Assembly (NCBI RefSeq): GCF_052118845.1
Contig: NZ_JBQKGJ010000014.1
Location: forward strand, 1-64,000
Direction of reading: 5' to 3'
DNA length: 64,000 nt
Source: Bilifractor sp002394235
GTDB taxonomy: Bacteria; Bacillota; Clostridia; Lachnospirales; Lachnospiraceae
In this document: in pieces, positions 43,431 to 51,486 of the stretch
Numbering within the stretch: the stretch's first letter is position 1
Layout: every line of letters starts with the position of its first letter
The notes under the pieces: model-generated
What the model was told of the DNA's origin: nothing
The model's database searches: none
What the model saw: the letters and a program-made list of their open reading frames with translations, nothing else
Made by a program: the position numbers and the translations under genes

Positions 43431-44414
43431 ATGGAAATGATAAAGAGACCGCGCCGTCTGCGCGAAAATGCGGTCATCCGCAAAATGGTGCGTGAAACCA
43501 GACTTGACAAGTCCTCTCTGGTATATCCGATTTTTGTCATGGAAGGAGAGGGTATCACAGAAGAAATTCCTTCCATGCCCGGCCAGTACCGCTACAGTAT
43601 CGACACCTTTATTGTGAAGCTGAAAGAGCTCCTCGCTCATGGTGTCTCTTCCGTCATGATCTTTGGCATTCCCGATCAGAAGGACGAAATTGGCTCCGGA
43701 GCCTATGACAGCAACGGAATTGTTCAGAGAGCCCTCCGAGCAGCGAAGAAGGCTGTACCGGATATGTATTATATCACGGACGTCTGCATGTGCGAGTACA
43801 CCTCGCACGGCCACTGCGGCGTCCTGAACGGAAACGACGTGGACAATGATCCGACGCTTGAACTTCTCGCAAAAACCGCTCTTTCTCACGCGGAAGCAGG
43901 TGCGGACATGGTTGCACCATCTGACATGATGGATGGACGGGTACTGGCTATCCGCAGAAAGCTGGATGAAAACGGCTATTCCAGAGTACCGATCATGTCC
44001 TATGCGGTAAAATACGCTTCCGCCTTCTACGGTCCCTTCCGTGACGCCGCGGATTCCGCGCCGAAATTCGGAGACCGCAAGACCTATCAGATGGACTTCC
44101 ACAACGTACGCGAGGGCATCAAGGAGGCTCTCACCGATGTGGAAGAGGGTGCGGACATCGTCATGGTGAAACCGGCTATGTCGTTCCTCGATGTCCTGAC
44201 GAAAGTACACGACGTCGTGAATGTTCCGGTTGCCTGTTACAGTGTCAGCGGCGAGTATGCCATGGTCAAGGCAGCCGCACAGAACGGATGGATCGATGAA
44301 GACCGCATCGTCGGCGAAATGGCCGTATCCGCCTTCCGCGCCGGCGCACAGATCTACATCACCTATTATGCGGAACGGATCGCCCGTCTCATCGACGAAG
44401 GCGTCATCGGCTGA
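43431..44414 (+). CDS. hemB: Porphobilinogen synthase HemB
   Basis: This encodes 327 residues. The zinc-type metal site is seen in DVCMCEYTSHGHCG. The Schiff-base Lys residues lie in MSYAVKYASAFYGPFRDA and IVMVKPAMSFLDV. It condenses two aminolevulinate molecules. Order hemB-hemL downstream of hemC-cobA/hemD is typical for Clostridia. Confidence 0.96.
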   Translation: MEMIKRPRRLRENAVIRKMVRETRLDKSSLVYPIFVMEGEGITEEIPSMPGQYRYSIDTFIVKLKELLAHGVSSVMIFGIPDQKDEIGSGAYDSNGIVQRALRAAKKAVPDMYYITDVCMCEYTSHGHCGVLNGNDVDNDPTLELLAKTALSHAEAGADMVAPSDMMDGRVLAIRRKLDENGYSRVPIMSYAVKYASAFYGPFRDAADSAPKFGDRKTYQMDFHNVREGIKEALTDVEEGADIVMVKPAMSFLDVLTKVHDVVNVPVACYSVSGEYAMVKAAAQNGWIDEDRIVGEMAVSAFRAGAQIYITYYAERIARLIDEGVIG

Positions 44415-44495
44415 TCCGCTGAATGATCGATAACCTTCTGCATGGCACCGAAAGAAGGCGCCTGCAGATTTATCAACAAGAAAGGATGAATCATC

Positions 44496-45815
44496 ATGGC
44501 AGAACAAAAGAAGAACCGCTCCGAAGTTCTGATGGAACGGGCACAGAAAGTGATTCCCGGAGGCGTAAACTCTCCGGTACGCTCCTGGCAGAATGTCGGG
44601 ATGACCCCCAGATTTATCCAGGGTTCCACCGGCCCGTATATTTTTGATGTGGATGGCAGCAAATATATCGACTACATCTGCTCCTGGGGTCCGATGATCC
44701 TCGGGCACAACAACAGCGAAGTCCTTGACGCGGTCGTCCGCACCGCGGAGAACGGCCTCAGTTTTGGCACCCCGACGGAGCTTGAGGTGGAAATCGCGGA
44801 ATATATCTGTGAGCGGATTCCTCACGTTGACATGATCCGCATGGTGAACTCCGGCACAGAGGCTGTCATGAGTGCCATCCGCCTTGCCAGAGGGTACACC
44901 GGCAAAAACAAGGTCATCAAATTCGCCGGCAACTACCACGGTCACAGTGACTGTCTTCTCGTGGACGCCGGTTCCGGGCTGATGACACAGGGTATCCCCG
45001 GCAGCGCCGGTGTTCCGGAAGGCTGCACGCAGGACACCCTCAGTGCGGTCTACAATGATATCGCGAGTGTGGAAGAACTTTTCAAGGCAAACAAAGATGA
45101 GATCGCCTGTGTCATCGTCGAACCTATCGCAGCAAATATGGGCGTGGTTCCTCCGCAGCAGGGCTTTCTGCAGGGGCTCCGCGAGCTCTGCACCAAATAC
45201 CATGCACTCCTGATCTTCGATGAGGTAATCACCGGATTCCGACTCGCATTCGGCGGAGCAGCAGAAGTGTTTGGAATCACCCCCGACCTCGTGACCTACG
45301 GCAAAATCATCGGAGGCGGTATGCCGGTAGGTGCATACGGCGGCAGAAGAGACATCATGGAAATGGTTGCCCCGCTCGGTCCGGTATACCAGGCAGGCAC
45401 TCTTTCAGGCAACCCGGTAGCAATGGCGGCGGGACTTGCCCAGCTGAAGATTCTCTACGAAAACCGCGGGGATTATGCCGTTCTCTCCGCCAACGCAGAC
45501 AAACTGTATGAAGGAATGAAGGAAATCATCCGCCGCTATGAGCTTCCGGCGACCGTAAACCATATCGGCTCACTGGGTTCTGTCTTCTTCACCGATGCGG
45601 AGGTTACCAATTATTCCATCGCCAAAACAGCAGATACCGGGGAATTTGCCCGTTACTTCCGCTTCATGCTGGAGCATGACATCAATGTGGCTCCATCTCA
45701 GTTCGAAGCTATGTTCCTCTCCCTGGCTCATACCGATGATATCATCCAGTATACACTGGACACCTTCGAGGCTTACGCGAAAACGCGCCGGGACGAGATC
45801 GATAGCGATCTGTAA
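44496..45815 (+). CDS. hemL: Glutamate-1-semialdehyde 2,1-aminomutase HemL
   Basis: This encodes 439 residues of the class III aminotransferase fold. Motifs include PGGVNSPVRSWQNVG, FAGNYHGHSDCLLVDAGSG, LLIFDEVITGFRLAFGGAAE, and the PLP Lys in VTYGKIIGGGMPVGAYGG. With HemA it makes 5-aminolevulinate from glutamyl-tRNA. It closes the tetrapyrrole gene run. A 246-base gap with a 9-bp inverted repeat (CGGCTGCGC 45854-45862, GCGCAGCCG 45903-45911) follows. Confidence 0.95.
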   Translation: MAEQKKNRSEVLMERAQKVIPGGVNSPVRSWQNVGMTPRFIQGSTGPYIFDVDGSKYIDYICSWGPMILGHNNSEVLDAVVRTAENGLSFGTPTELEVEIAEYICERIPHVDMIRMVNSGTEAVMSAIRLARGYTGKNKVIKFAGNYHGHSDCLLVDAGSGLMTQGIPGSAGVPEGCTQDTLSAVYNDIASVEELFKANKDEIACVIVEPIAANMGVVPPQQGFLQGLRELCTKYHALLIFDEVITGFRLAFGGAAEVFGITPDLVTYGKIIGGGMPVGAYGGRRDIMEMVAPLGPVYQAGTLSGNPVAMAAGLAQLKILYENRGDYAVLSANADKLYEGMKEIIRRYELPATVNHIGSLGSVFFTDAEVTNYSIAKTADTGEFARYFRFMLEHDINVAPSQFEAMFLSLAHTDDIIQYTLDTFEAYAKTRRDEIDSDL

Positions 45816-46061
45816 AATCCGGCAGCTGCATCAAAAAGAAATACTCGCGTATCCGGCTGCGCCGATCATGTATGATCTGCGGTTTTTTCGCATACCACAT
45901 ACGCGCAGCCGCTGCCCCGCCGCAATGCGGGTTCACTACTACAACGTTCAGAAAATAAACAATCCAATTATATTACAAGATGGTGCCCCGTAAATTCCAA
46001 CTTGAAACATCAATTGGTCCTGGCTGACAAAAAGCCCTCTGCCACAATACTGGAGGAAGAT

Positions 46062-46538
46062 ATGCACGTAGAAATATACACTGACGGTGCCGCTCGCGGA
46101 AATCCTGATGGTCCTGGCGGATACGGATGCGTTCTGCAGTACGTCGACAGTCAGGGACAGCTTCACGAGAGGGAGCTCTCCCGCGGCTACAGAAAAACAA
46201 CCAATAACCGGATGGAGCTGATGGCAGCAATCGCAGGACTTGAGGCCCTCACGCGTCCCTGCGACGTAACCCTTCATTCCGATTCCCAGTATCTTGTCAA
46301 TGCCTTCAATCAGCACTGGATCGACTCCTGGATCCGGAAGGGATGGAAGAGAGGGAAGAACGAACCGGTCAAGAACATCGATCTCTGGAAGCAGCTGCTC
46401 GAAGCCAAAAAGCCGCACAATGTAACCTTCGTCTGGGTCAGAGGCCATGACGGCAACGAACTGAACGAGCGCTGTGACAGACTGGCAACAGGAGCGGCAG
46501 ACGGCGATGATCTGTCCGTCGATCCCGGAACGAGATAA
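46062..46538 (+). CDS. rnhA: Ribonuclease HI
   Basis: This encodes 158 residues. The catalytic carboxylates are visible: Asp in VEIYTDGAARGNPDGPGG, Glu in NNRMELMAAIAGLEAL, Asp in TLHSDSQYLVNAF and the final Asp in RGHDGNELNERCDRLA. It cuts RNA in RNA-DNA hybrids. ATG 46062 follows TGGAGGAAG. The last residues (PGTR) and the stop codon lie inside copy B of the dispersed repeat, so that insertion reset the C-terminus. Confidence 0.95.
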   Translation: MHVEIYTDGAARGNPDGPGGYGCVLQYVDSQGQLHERELSRGYRKTTNNRMELMAAIAGLEALTRPCDVTLHSDSQYLVNAFNQHWIDSWIRKGWKRGKNEPVKNIDLWKQLLEAKKPHNVTFVWVRGHDGNELNERCDRLATGAADGDDLSVDPGTR

Positions 46539-46627
46539 AACACGCTGCGCGAGTTTTATCTCGTTATCGCGACGCTCGCCGCACACGAATACTTCGCATT
46601 CGGCTGCGGCTCACTGTTCGCGTAAAT
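46527..46627 (+). repeat. Dispersed repeat, copy B (101 bp)
   Basis: This matches 51688-51788 over 101 bp with a single mismatch (GTTATCGC against GCTATCGC). The left half forms a perfect 11-bp hairpin, CGAGATAAAAC (46531-46541) with GTTTTATCTCG (46553-46563). The right 48 bp equal copy A. It contains the rnhA stop codon. The remaining ~250 bases to metY hold the promoter and operator listed next. Confidence 0.95.
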
Positions 46628-46757
46628 CAGTTAACCCGGTCCGACCGTCCCGCGGATCGGTTACCCTCTCCTCTCAAAAACCCCACTGCACGTCTTCCAA
46701 TCTTATTTTTTCCCTTTCTGCATAATCCCCCCGAAAATCCTGACGAAAAATGCCAAT

Positions 46758-46820
46758 CAACGGCTCATCAGCGGAAAATGCCAATCAGCCGTTGACATTA
46801 TTCCGGAACAAGTGTAGAAT
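46758..46820 (+). promoter_or_regulatory. Promoter and operator-like repeat of the sulfur locus
   Basis: A strong sigma-A promoter, TTGACA (46792-46797), 17 bases, TAGAAT (46815-46820), drives metY. A perfect 8-bp inverted repeat, CAACGGCT (46758-46765) and AGCCGTTG (46787-46794), overlaps the -35 box. AAAATGCCAATCA is also repeated directly at about 46747 and 46776. This arrangement fits control by a repressor that responds to sulfur or methionine supply. Confidence 0.65.
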
Positions 46821-46885
46821 TTACTCAACATATTTCATACTATATAAATAGGAATTGTAGTATAATAAAAGGACGAGGATCACTA

Positions 46886-48112
46886 ATGGAATTTAACACC
46901 AGGCTTCTTCATGGAAAAGCTGTCCGCAAGTATCCTGACAGCGCAATCCTTCCTCCGATCTCTCAGGTAACCGCTTTCCGGTTCGACACAGCAGAAAAGC
47001 AGGCAAAGGTATTTCAGCACAAAGCCGCCGGTTTTGCATACAGCAGAGTAGGCAATCCGACAGTTGCTGCCTTTGAGCAGAGAATCAATGAGCTCGAGGG
47101 TGGCAATGCATGCATTGCCTGCTCATCCGGCATGTCCGCGATTACCCTTGCTCTGCTGAATATGCTCTGCGCGGGAGATGAGATTATCGCGGGAAGCGGC
47201 CTTTACGGAGGCTCCATCGACCTCTTTGAGGACCTTACAAAGTTCGGAATCACCACACATTTTGTCAGTCACGTCACCCCGGAAGAAATCGAACCACTGA
47301 TCAACAATCACACAAAGCTGATCTACAGTGAGGTAATCGGGAACCCTGGACTTCGGGTGCTTGATATCCGTAAGGTTGCTGATTTTGCGCATGCACACGG
47401 AATCCCCCTGATGACGGATTCGACGACTGCGACTCCCTACCTGGTGAATCCGATCTCTCTTGGAGCAGACATCGTGATTCACTCATCCTCCAAATACATC
47501 AACGGATACGGGAATGCCATCAGCGGTGTCATCATAGATTCCGCAAAATTCAAATGGGATTTCGACCGTTTCCGGGCACTTGACGGCTACCGGAAATTTG
47601 GAAATCTGGCTTATACCATCCGCCTGCGCACAGATATCTGGGAAAATATGGGAAGCTGCCTGTCTCCGGCGAATGCCTTTTTGAACATCGCCGGACTCGA
47701 GACTCTGGGGCTTCGTATGGAGAGAATCTGCAGCAACGCCAGCAGGCTGGCGGAAGCTCTGAACGGCATCGATGGAATCAAGGTCAACTATCCGCTGCTT
47801 GAGAGCAGCCCTGACAGAGACCTTTGCCGCACACAGCTCAAGGGCTTCGGCGGCGGCATTCTCACCTTCCGGACAGGAAGCAGAGAACGGGCTTTCCGAA
47901 TTCTCAACAGCCTGAAATACGCGGTGATCGCCAGTAATATCGGAGATATCCGCACACTGGCCATCCATCCCGATTCGACGCTCTACATCAGAAGTATAAA
48001 AGAGCAGAAGGAATCCGCCGGAGTCTTCGATGACACCATTCGCGTCAGTGTGGGAATCGAGAACATTGACGACCTGATCGACGATTTCACCGAAGCAATC
48101 CGCAATTCCTGA
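46886..48112 (+). CDS. metY: O-acetylhomoserine sulfhydrylase-like PLP enzyme (MetY family)
   Basis: This encodes 408 residues of the Cys/Met-metabolism PLP family. Motifs include FAYSRVGNPTVAAFEQRINE, CIACSSGMSAITLALLNM, and the PLP Lys in IVIHSSSKYINGYGNAISG. Family members add sulfide or a thiol to O-acetylhomoserine, or do gamma-lyase chemistry. Here the four genes downstream encode a sulfur-carrier protein system, so the likely sulfur donor is a carrier thiocarboxylate, as for MetY in Wolinella. Activity as cystathionine gamma-synthase or lyase cannot be excluded from sequence alone. Confidence 0.85.
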   Translation: MEFNTRLLHGKAVRKYPDSAILPPISQVTAFRFDTAEKQAKVFQHKAAGFAYSRVGNPTVAAFEQRINELEGGNACIACSSGMSAITLALLNMLCAGDEIIAGSGLYGGSIDLFEDLTKFGITTHFVSHVTPEEIEPLINNHTKLIYSEVIGNPGLRVLDIRKVADFAHAHGIPLMTDSTTATPYLVNPISLGADIVIHSSSKYINGYGNAISGVIIDSAKFKWDFDRFRALDGYRKFGNLAYTIRLRTDIWENMGSCLSPANAFLNIAGLETLGLRMERICSNASRLAEALNGIDGIKVNYPLLESSPDRDLCRTQLKGFGGGILTFRTGSRERAFRILNSLKYAVIASNIGDIRTLAIHPDSTLYIRSIKEQKESAGVFDDTIRVSVGIENIDDLIDDFTEAIRNS

Positions 48113-48148
48113 TGTCCGACACATCCTGAAGCACACGAGGGAGTCAAA

Positions 48149-48300
48149 GTTTGTACAAGGTGTTTACAATATCAAATGGCTTACCGTTTACTCAGGACTT
48201 TTACACTATGCTCAACAGGGAAAACGTTTACTCAAGACATTTACACCATCAAAAGAGATTACCGTTTACTCAAGGTATCTACACGATCAAAAAGGATAAA
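48149..48300. repeat. ~38-bp degenerate direct repeats, four copies
   Basis: Units begin at 48149, 48186, 48226 and 48264 with GTTTACTCAAG-like starts and a second TTTACA about 15 bases later, ending in ATCAAAA. They fill the metY-to-carrier gap and could act as iterated binding sites or be a simple minisatellite. Confidence 0.8.
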
Positions 48301-48328
48301 AAATAAAGAGGATAAGGAGTACAGAAAA

Positions 48329-48538
48329 ATGAAAATCACAGTATCCGGAGAAACCAAGGAAGTAAAGAACGGCATTACCATCTCAGAACTGATCAGCCAG
48401 GAGAACGTGGAGACACCGGAATACGTAAGTGTCTCCGTAAACGAAGAGTTTGCCCAGAAATCAGACTTCGACACCACACACCTGAAGGAGGGCGATGTCG
48501 TTGAATTCCTCTATTTCATGGGCGGCGGATGCATGTAA
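48329..48538 (+). CDS. ThiS/MoaD-like sulfur carrier with C-terminal extension (HcyS-like)
   Basis: This encodes 69 residues of the ubiquitin-like beta-grasp fold: MKITVSGETKEVKNG at the start, LKEGDVVEFLYFMGGGCM at the end. ThiS and MoaD normally end in Gly-Gly, which is adenylated and turned into a thiocarboxylate. Here Cys-Met follows the Gly run, so trimming is needed before activation, and a JAMM protease gene lies two genes downstream. The neighbours metY, E1 enzyme, sulfite reductase and TusA-like gene point to a role in cysteine/homocysteine sulfur transfer rather than thiamin. AAGGAG precedes the ATG. Confidence 0.88.
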   Translation: MKITVSGETKEVKNGITISELISQENVETPEYVSVSVNEEFAQKSDFDTTHLKEGDVVEFLYFMGGGCM

Positions 48539-48556
48539 GACAGGAGGATAAGGAAA

Positions 48557-49375
48557 ATGCCATTCACAAATGAGCAGCTGGAGCGTTATTCCAGACATAT
48601 CATCTTAAAAGAAATCGGTGTAAAGGGCCAGAAAAAGCTTCTGAACGGAAGCGTTCTGATCATCGGTGCAGGCGGACTCGGAGCACCGGCAGCCATGTAT
48701 CTCGCTGCTGCCGGTGTCGGAAAAATCGGCATCGCCGACGCCGATAATGTTGATCTCTCCAACCTTCAGAGACAGGTCATTCATACCACAAATGACATCG
48801 GAAAGCCGAAGGTGGAATCCGCAAAGGAAACCATGAATGCAATCAACCCGGACGTCGAGGTTCAGACCTACCATGACTTCATCACCAGCAAAAACATCAT
48901 GGACATCATCCGCGACTACGATTTTGTCATCGACGGAACCGACAATTTTCCCGCAAAATTCCTGATCAACGATGCCTGCGTCATGGCGGATAAGCCCTTT
49001 TCTCACGCAGGAATTATCCGCTTCAAGGGGCAGCTCATGACAGTCGTTCCTCACCAGGGCCCCTGCTACCGCTGTGTATTTAAGGAGATGCCTCCGAAGT
49101 ACGCCGTTCCGACCTGCAAGCAGGCCGGAGTCATCGGTGCCATGGGTGGAATCATAGGTTCCCTGCAGGCACTCGAAGCAGTAAAATATATCACAGGTGT
49201 CGGAGACCTGCTGGTCGGCAGACTTCTGACCTTTGACGGTCTGAAAGGCGAATTCCACACAATCAAGCTCCCGCCCCGCGGAGATGGATGCGCGGTATGC
49301 TCCGATCACCCGACCATCACAAAGCTCATCGATTACGAGCAGGCACAGTGCGAGTGGAAACCGGGACAGAACTGA
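48557..49375 (+). CDS. ThiF/MoeB-type E1 activating enzyme (HcyF-like)
   Basis: This encodes 272 residues. The ATP-binding loop is IIGAGGLGAPAAMYL (residues ~36-44), with DNVDLSNLQRQVIHTT carrying the adenylation Arg and Asp. Two CxxC pairs at ~170/173 (CYRC) and ~245/248 (CAVC) form the structural zinc site. FIDGTDN-like IDGTDNFPAKFLIND is present. It adenylates the C-terminus of the carrier encoded 18 bases upstream. There is no rhodanese domain, so sulfur must come from another protein or from sulfide. Confidence 0.9.
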   Translation: MPFTNEQLERYSRHIILKEIGVKGQKKLLNGSVLIIGAGGLGAPAAMYLAAAGVGKIGIADADNVDLSNLQRQVIHTTNDIGKPKVESAKETMNAINPDVEVQTYHDFITSKNIMDIIRDYDFVIDGTDNFPAKFLINDACVMADKPFSHAGIIRFKGQLMTVVPHQGPCYRCVFKEMPPKYAVPTCKQAGVIGAMGGIIGSLQALEAVKYITGVGDLLVGRLLTFDGLKGEFHTIKLPPRGDGCAVCSDHPTITKLIDYEQAQCEWKPGQN

Positions 49376-49469
49376 CCGCCGCGCGGAATGTCTGAGTTTT
49401 CTGGTAAATATCCGGCACGGATAATCCTATCCCGGGAAATTATGGCTTGACATGCAGGAGGTTTGCAGT

Positions 49470-49919
49470 TTGAAGGTTACAATCAGAAAAAGCGATTACG
49501 AGAAGATGCTTTCCCACGCGCGCTCCGTATGGCCCGAAGAGGCCTGCGGACTCATTGCCGGGATTGATCATATCGATGACACCGACCCCGACGCAAAGGT
49601 TGAGATTCGCGAGATCCGCAAGGTATACCTTCTGGAAAACCGGGATCACACAAATGTTCATTTTTCTCTGGACCCGGGAGAACATCTGAAGGCAGTCGTC
49701 GATATGCGGAAGCATCATCTGAAGCCCCTCGGCAACTGGCACTCCCACCCGGAAACGCCGTCCCGCTCATCGGCAGAGGATATCCGTCTGGCATCCTTCG
49801 ACCATACAGCAAGCTACCTGATCCTGTCGCTGATGGACAATGAACATCCGGTGCTGCACAGCTTTCATGTGGAAAACGGCGTATCCACTCCAGAGGCTCT
49901 TGAAATCATTTCCGGATGA
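49470..49919 (+). CDS. JAMM/Mov34 metalloprotease (Mec/HcyD-like)
   Basis: This encodes 149 residues. The JAMM zinc motif is complete: Glu in WPEEACGLIAG (~24), then GNWHSHPETPSRSSAED with His 91, His 93 and Asp 104 (HxH-x10-D). Bacterial members of this group (Mec with CysO, HcyD with HcyS) trim carrier proteins and release the amino acid from the carrier adduct. The start is TTG 49470 behind GCAGGAGG; the ATG 18 bases earlier lies within that ribosome site. It is a free-standing domain with no fusion. Confidence 0.9.
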   Translation: MKVTIRKSDYEKMLSHARSVWPEEACGLIAGIDHIDDTDPDAKVEIREIRKVYLLENRDHTNVHFSLDPGEHLKAVVDMRKHHLKPLGNWHSHPETPSRSSAEDIRLASFDHTASYLILSLMDNEHPVLHSFHVENGVSTPEALEIISG

Positions 49920-50039
49920 TTACCGGAAAAACAGGAAACCCGCGGCCGCATATTTTATCTCACATGCGTCAGGCGGTCACAGTTCGTGTAAATAACAGCT
50001 TCCGGCACTTCGGAAAATACGAGGAGGTACAAGTCAAAT

Positions 50040-50978
50040 ATGGCTACAGATTACGCAACATTAAAAAAAGGCGGATGGATGAGGCAGAAACAGAAAAACT
50101 ATTTTGCCCTCCGTATTCACGTGACCGGCGGACATCTGACAGATGAACAGATGGCAGGCGTTTCACTCGTCGCCAAAAAATACGGCCACGGATACGTCCA
50201 TCTCACAGCCCGTCAGTCTCTGGAAATCCCGTGGATGAAGCTCGAGGATATTGAGGCGATCAAGGCGGAGCTCGCAAAATACGGCGTACAGCCGTCTGTC
50301 TGCGGCCCGCGTGTACGTACCACCACTGCATGCCAGGGCAGCGCAACCTGTCCCTCTGCCTGCATAGATACCTACGCCCTGGCCCAGGAAATCGACGAGA
50401 GATATTTTGCGAAGGAGCTTCCGGGAAAATTCAAGTTCGGTGTGACCGGATGTCAGAATAACTGCCTGAAAACAGAAGAAAATGATATCGGCATCAAGGG
50501 AGCCGAGCGCGTCGAATGGATCGAGGACAACTGCATCGCCTGCGGCGTATGCGTCAAGGCCTGCCACGAAAACGCAATAACACTTGCCGACGGTAAAATC
50601 ACCATCGACCGTGACAAATGCACAAACTGTGGAAGATGTGCGAAGGCATGCCCTGCAGATGCCTATGAAGAGCATCCCGGATATATCATGTCCTTCGGCG
50701 GTATGTTCGGCAACCATTTTCACAAGGGAAGACAGCTTGTACCGTTCTTTGAGAGCCACGACAAGCTGATCCAGATCTGCGACACCGTCATCCGCTTCTT
50801 CCACGATAACGCGCAGCCGGGAGACCGACTTCAGTTTGCTATCGACAGATACGGTCAGGACAGATTCGACGAGTTGATCCGGGAGACCTTCGCCAAGAGC
50901 GAAGAATCCGCAAAAAAAGAAGCATCCGAGCCTCTTGAGCTCTCCGACTGGAAGCTCAGAACCGATCTTCAGAAATAA
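50040..50978 (+). CDS. Siroheme sulfite/nitrite reductase with ferredoxin domain
   Basis: This encodes 312 residues. The N-terminal ferredoxin-like half (YFALRIHVTGGHLTDEQ, VHLTARQSLEIPW) precedes the siroheme-[4Fe-4S] site, with Cys in ACQGSATCPSACID (~98, 104, 108) and GVTGCQNNCLK (~138, 142). Then come two 4Fe-4S motifs, CIACGVCVKACHENA (~165) and CTNCGRCAKACPADA (~194). It resembles the short anaerobic sulfite reductases (AsrC-like). In this locus it would reduce sulfite to sulfide for carrier thiocarboxylation. It needs siroheme, whose precursors are made by the hem/sirC genes upstream. Confidence 0.88.
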   Translation: MATDYATLKKGGWMRQKQKNYFALRIHVTGGHLTDEQMAGVSLVAKKYGHGYVHLTARQSLEIPWMKLEDIEAIKAELAKYGVQPSVCGPRVRTTTACQGSATCPSACIDTYALAQEIDERYFAKELPGKFKFGVTGCQNNCLKTEENDIGIKGAERVEWIEDNCIACGVCVKACHENAITLADGKITIDRDKCTNCGRCAKACPADAYEEHPGYIMSFGGMFGNHFHKGRQLVPFFESHDKLIQICDTVIRFFHDNAQPGDRLQFAIDRYGQDRFDELIRETFAKSEESAKKEASEPLELSDWKLRTDLQK

Positions 50979-51038
50979 TTCCGGACAATCCAAAACAGAT
51001 ACACAGGATCCATATTTTATCCGCAGGAGGAAAGACAA

Positions 51039-51296
51039 ATGGCAAAGGAAATCGACGGAATTCAGGTTGACGAAACTGTAGACATCACAGATGTAGTCTG
51101 TCCGGTTACTTTTGTAAAAGCAAAAGTTGCCCTCGAGGAGCTGGACGACGGTCAGGTTCTCTCTGTTCATATGAATGACGGAGAGCCGGTGCAGAACGTG
51201 CCGAGAAGCATTAAAGAAGAAGGCCACAAGATTCTGAAGCTCATCGATAACGAAGACGGAACCTACGATCTCCTCGTCCGCAAGGTTGAAGACTGA
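51039..51296 (+). CDS. TusA/SirA-like sulfur-transfer protein
   Basis: This encodes 85 residues. The TusA core DITDVVCPVTFVKAKVALEE carries the persulfide Cys, but the usual CPxP becomes CPVT (second Pro replaced by Thr). NVPRSIKEEGHKIL is the expected C-terminal helix region. It is 60 bases after the sulfite reductase gene with AGGAGG upstream. It could relay sulfur from the reductase to the carrier/E1 complex; this is inferred from position. Confidence 0.82.
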   Translation: MAKEIDGIQVDETVDITDVVCPVTFVKAKVALEELDDGQVLSVHMNDGEPVQNVPRSIKEEGHKILKLIDNEDGTYDLLVRKVED

Positions 51297-51356
51297 TACC
51301 TCAGATCGCAGAGCCGGAATAATGTCCCTGCCCTAAAGCCTTATTTTATACTGGCT

Positions 51357-51438
51357 GTAGGTAAAATAGGCAGGCAGCAGGCAAAAATATGCTGGTCGCA
51401 GGCGAAAATATGCTTGCTGCAGGCGAATGCTAATAACC
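51357..51438. repeat. ~21-bp tandem repeat, about four copies
   Basis: Units begin near 51357, then at 51377, 51398 and 51419, typified by GCAGGCGAAAATATGCTTGC. The repeat lies after the TusA-like gene and before its terminator. Confidence 0.82.
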
Positions 51439-51486
51439 GGCAGCGATTTTCCAACAAAATCTCTTATCTGAATTACTCTATATAAT

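Noticed and set aside
48329..48538. ThiS of thiamin synthesis
   Set aside because: No thiG, thiH, thiC or thiE is nearby; metY, JAMM protease and sulfite reductase surround it, and the C-terminus is not free Gly-Gly.
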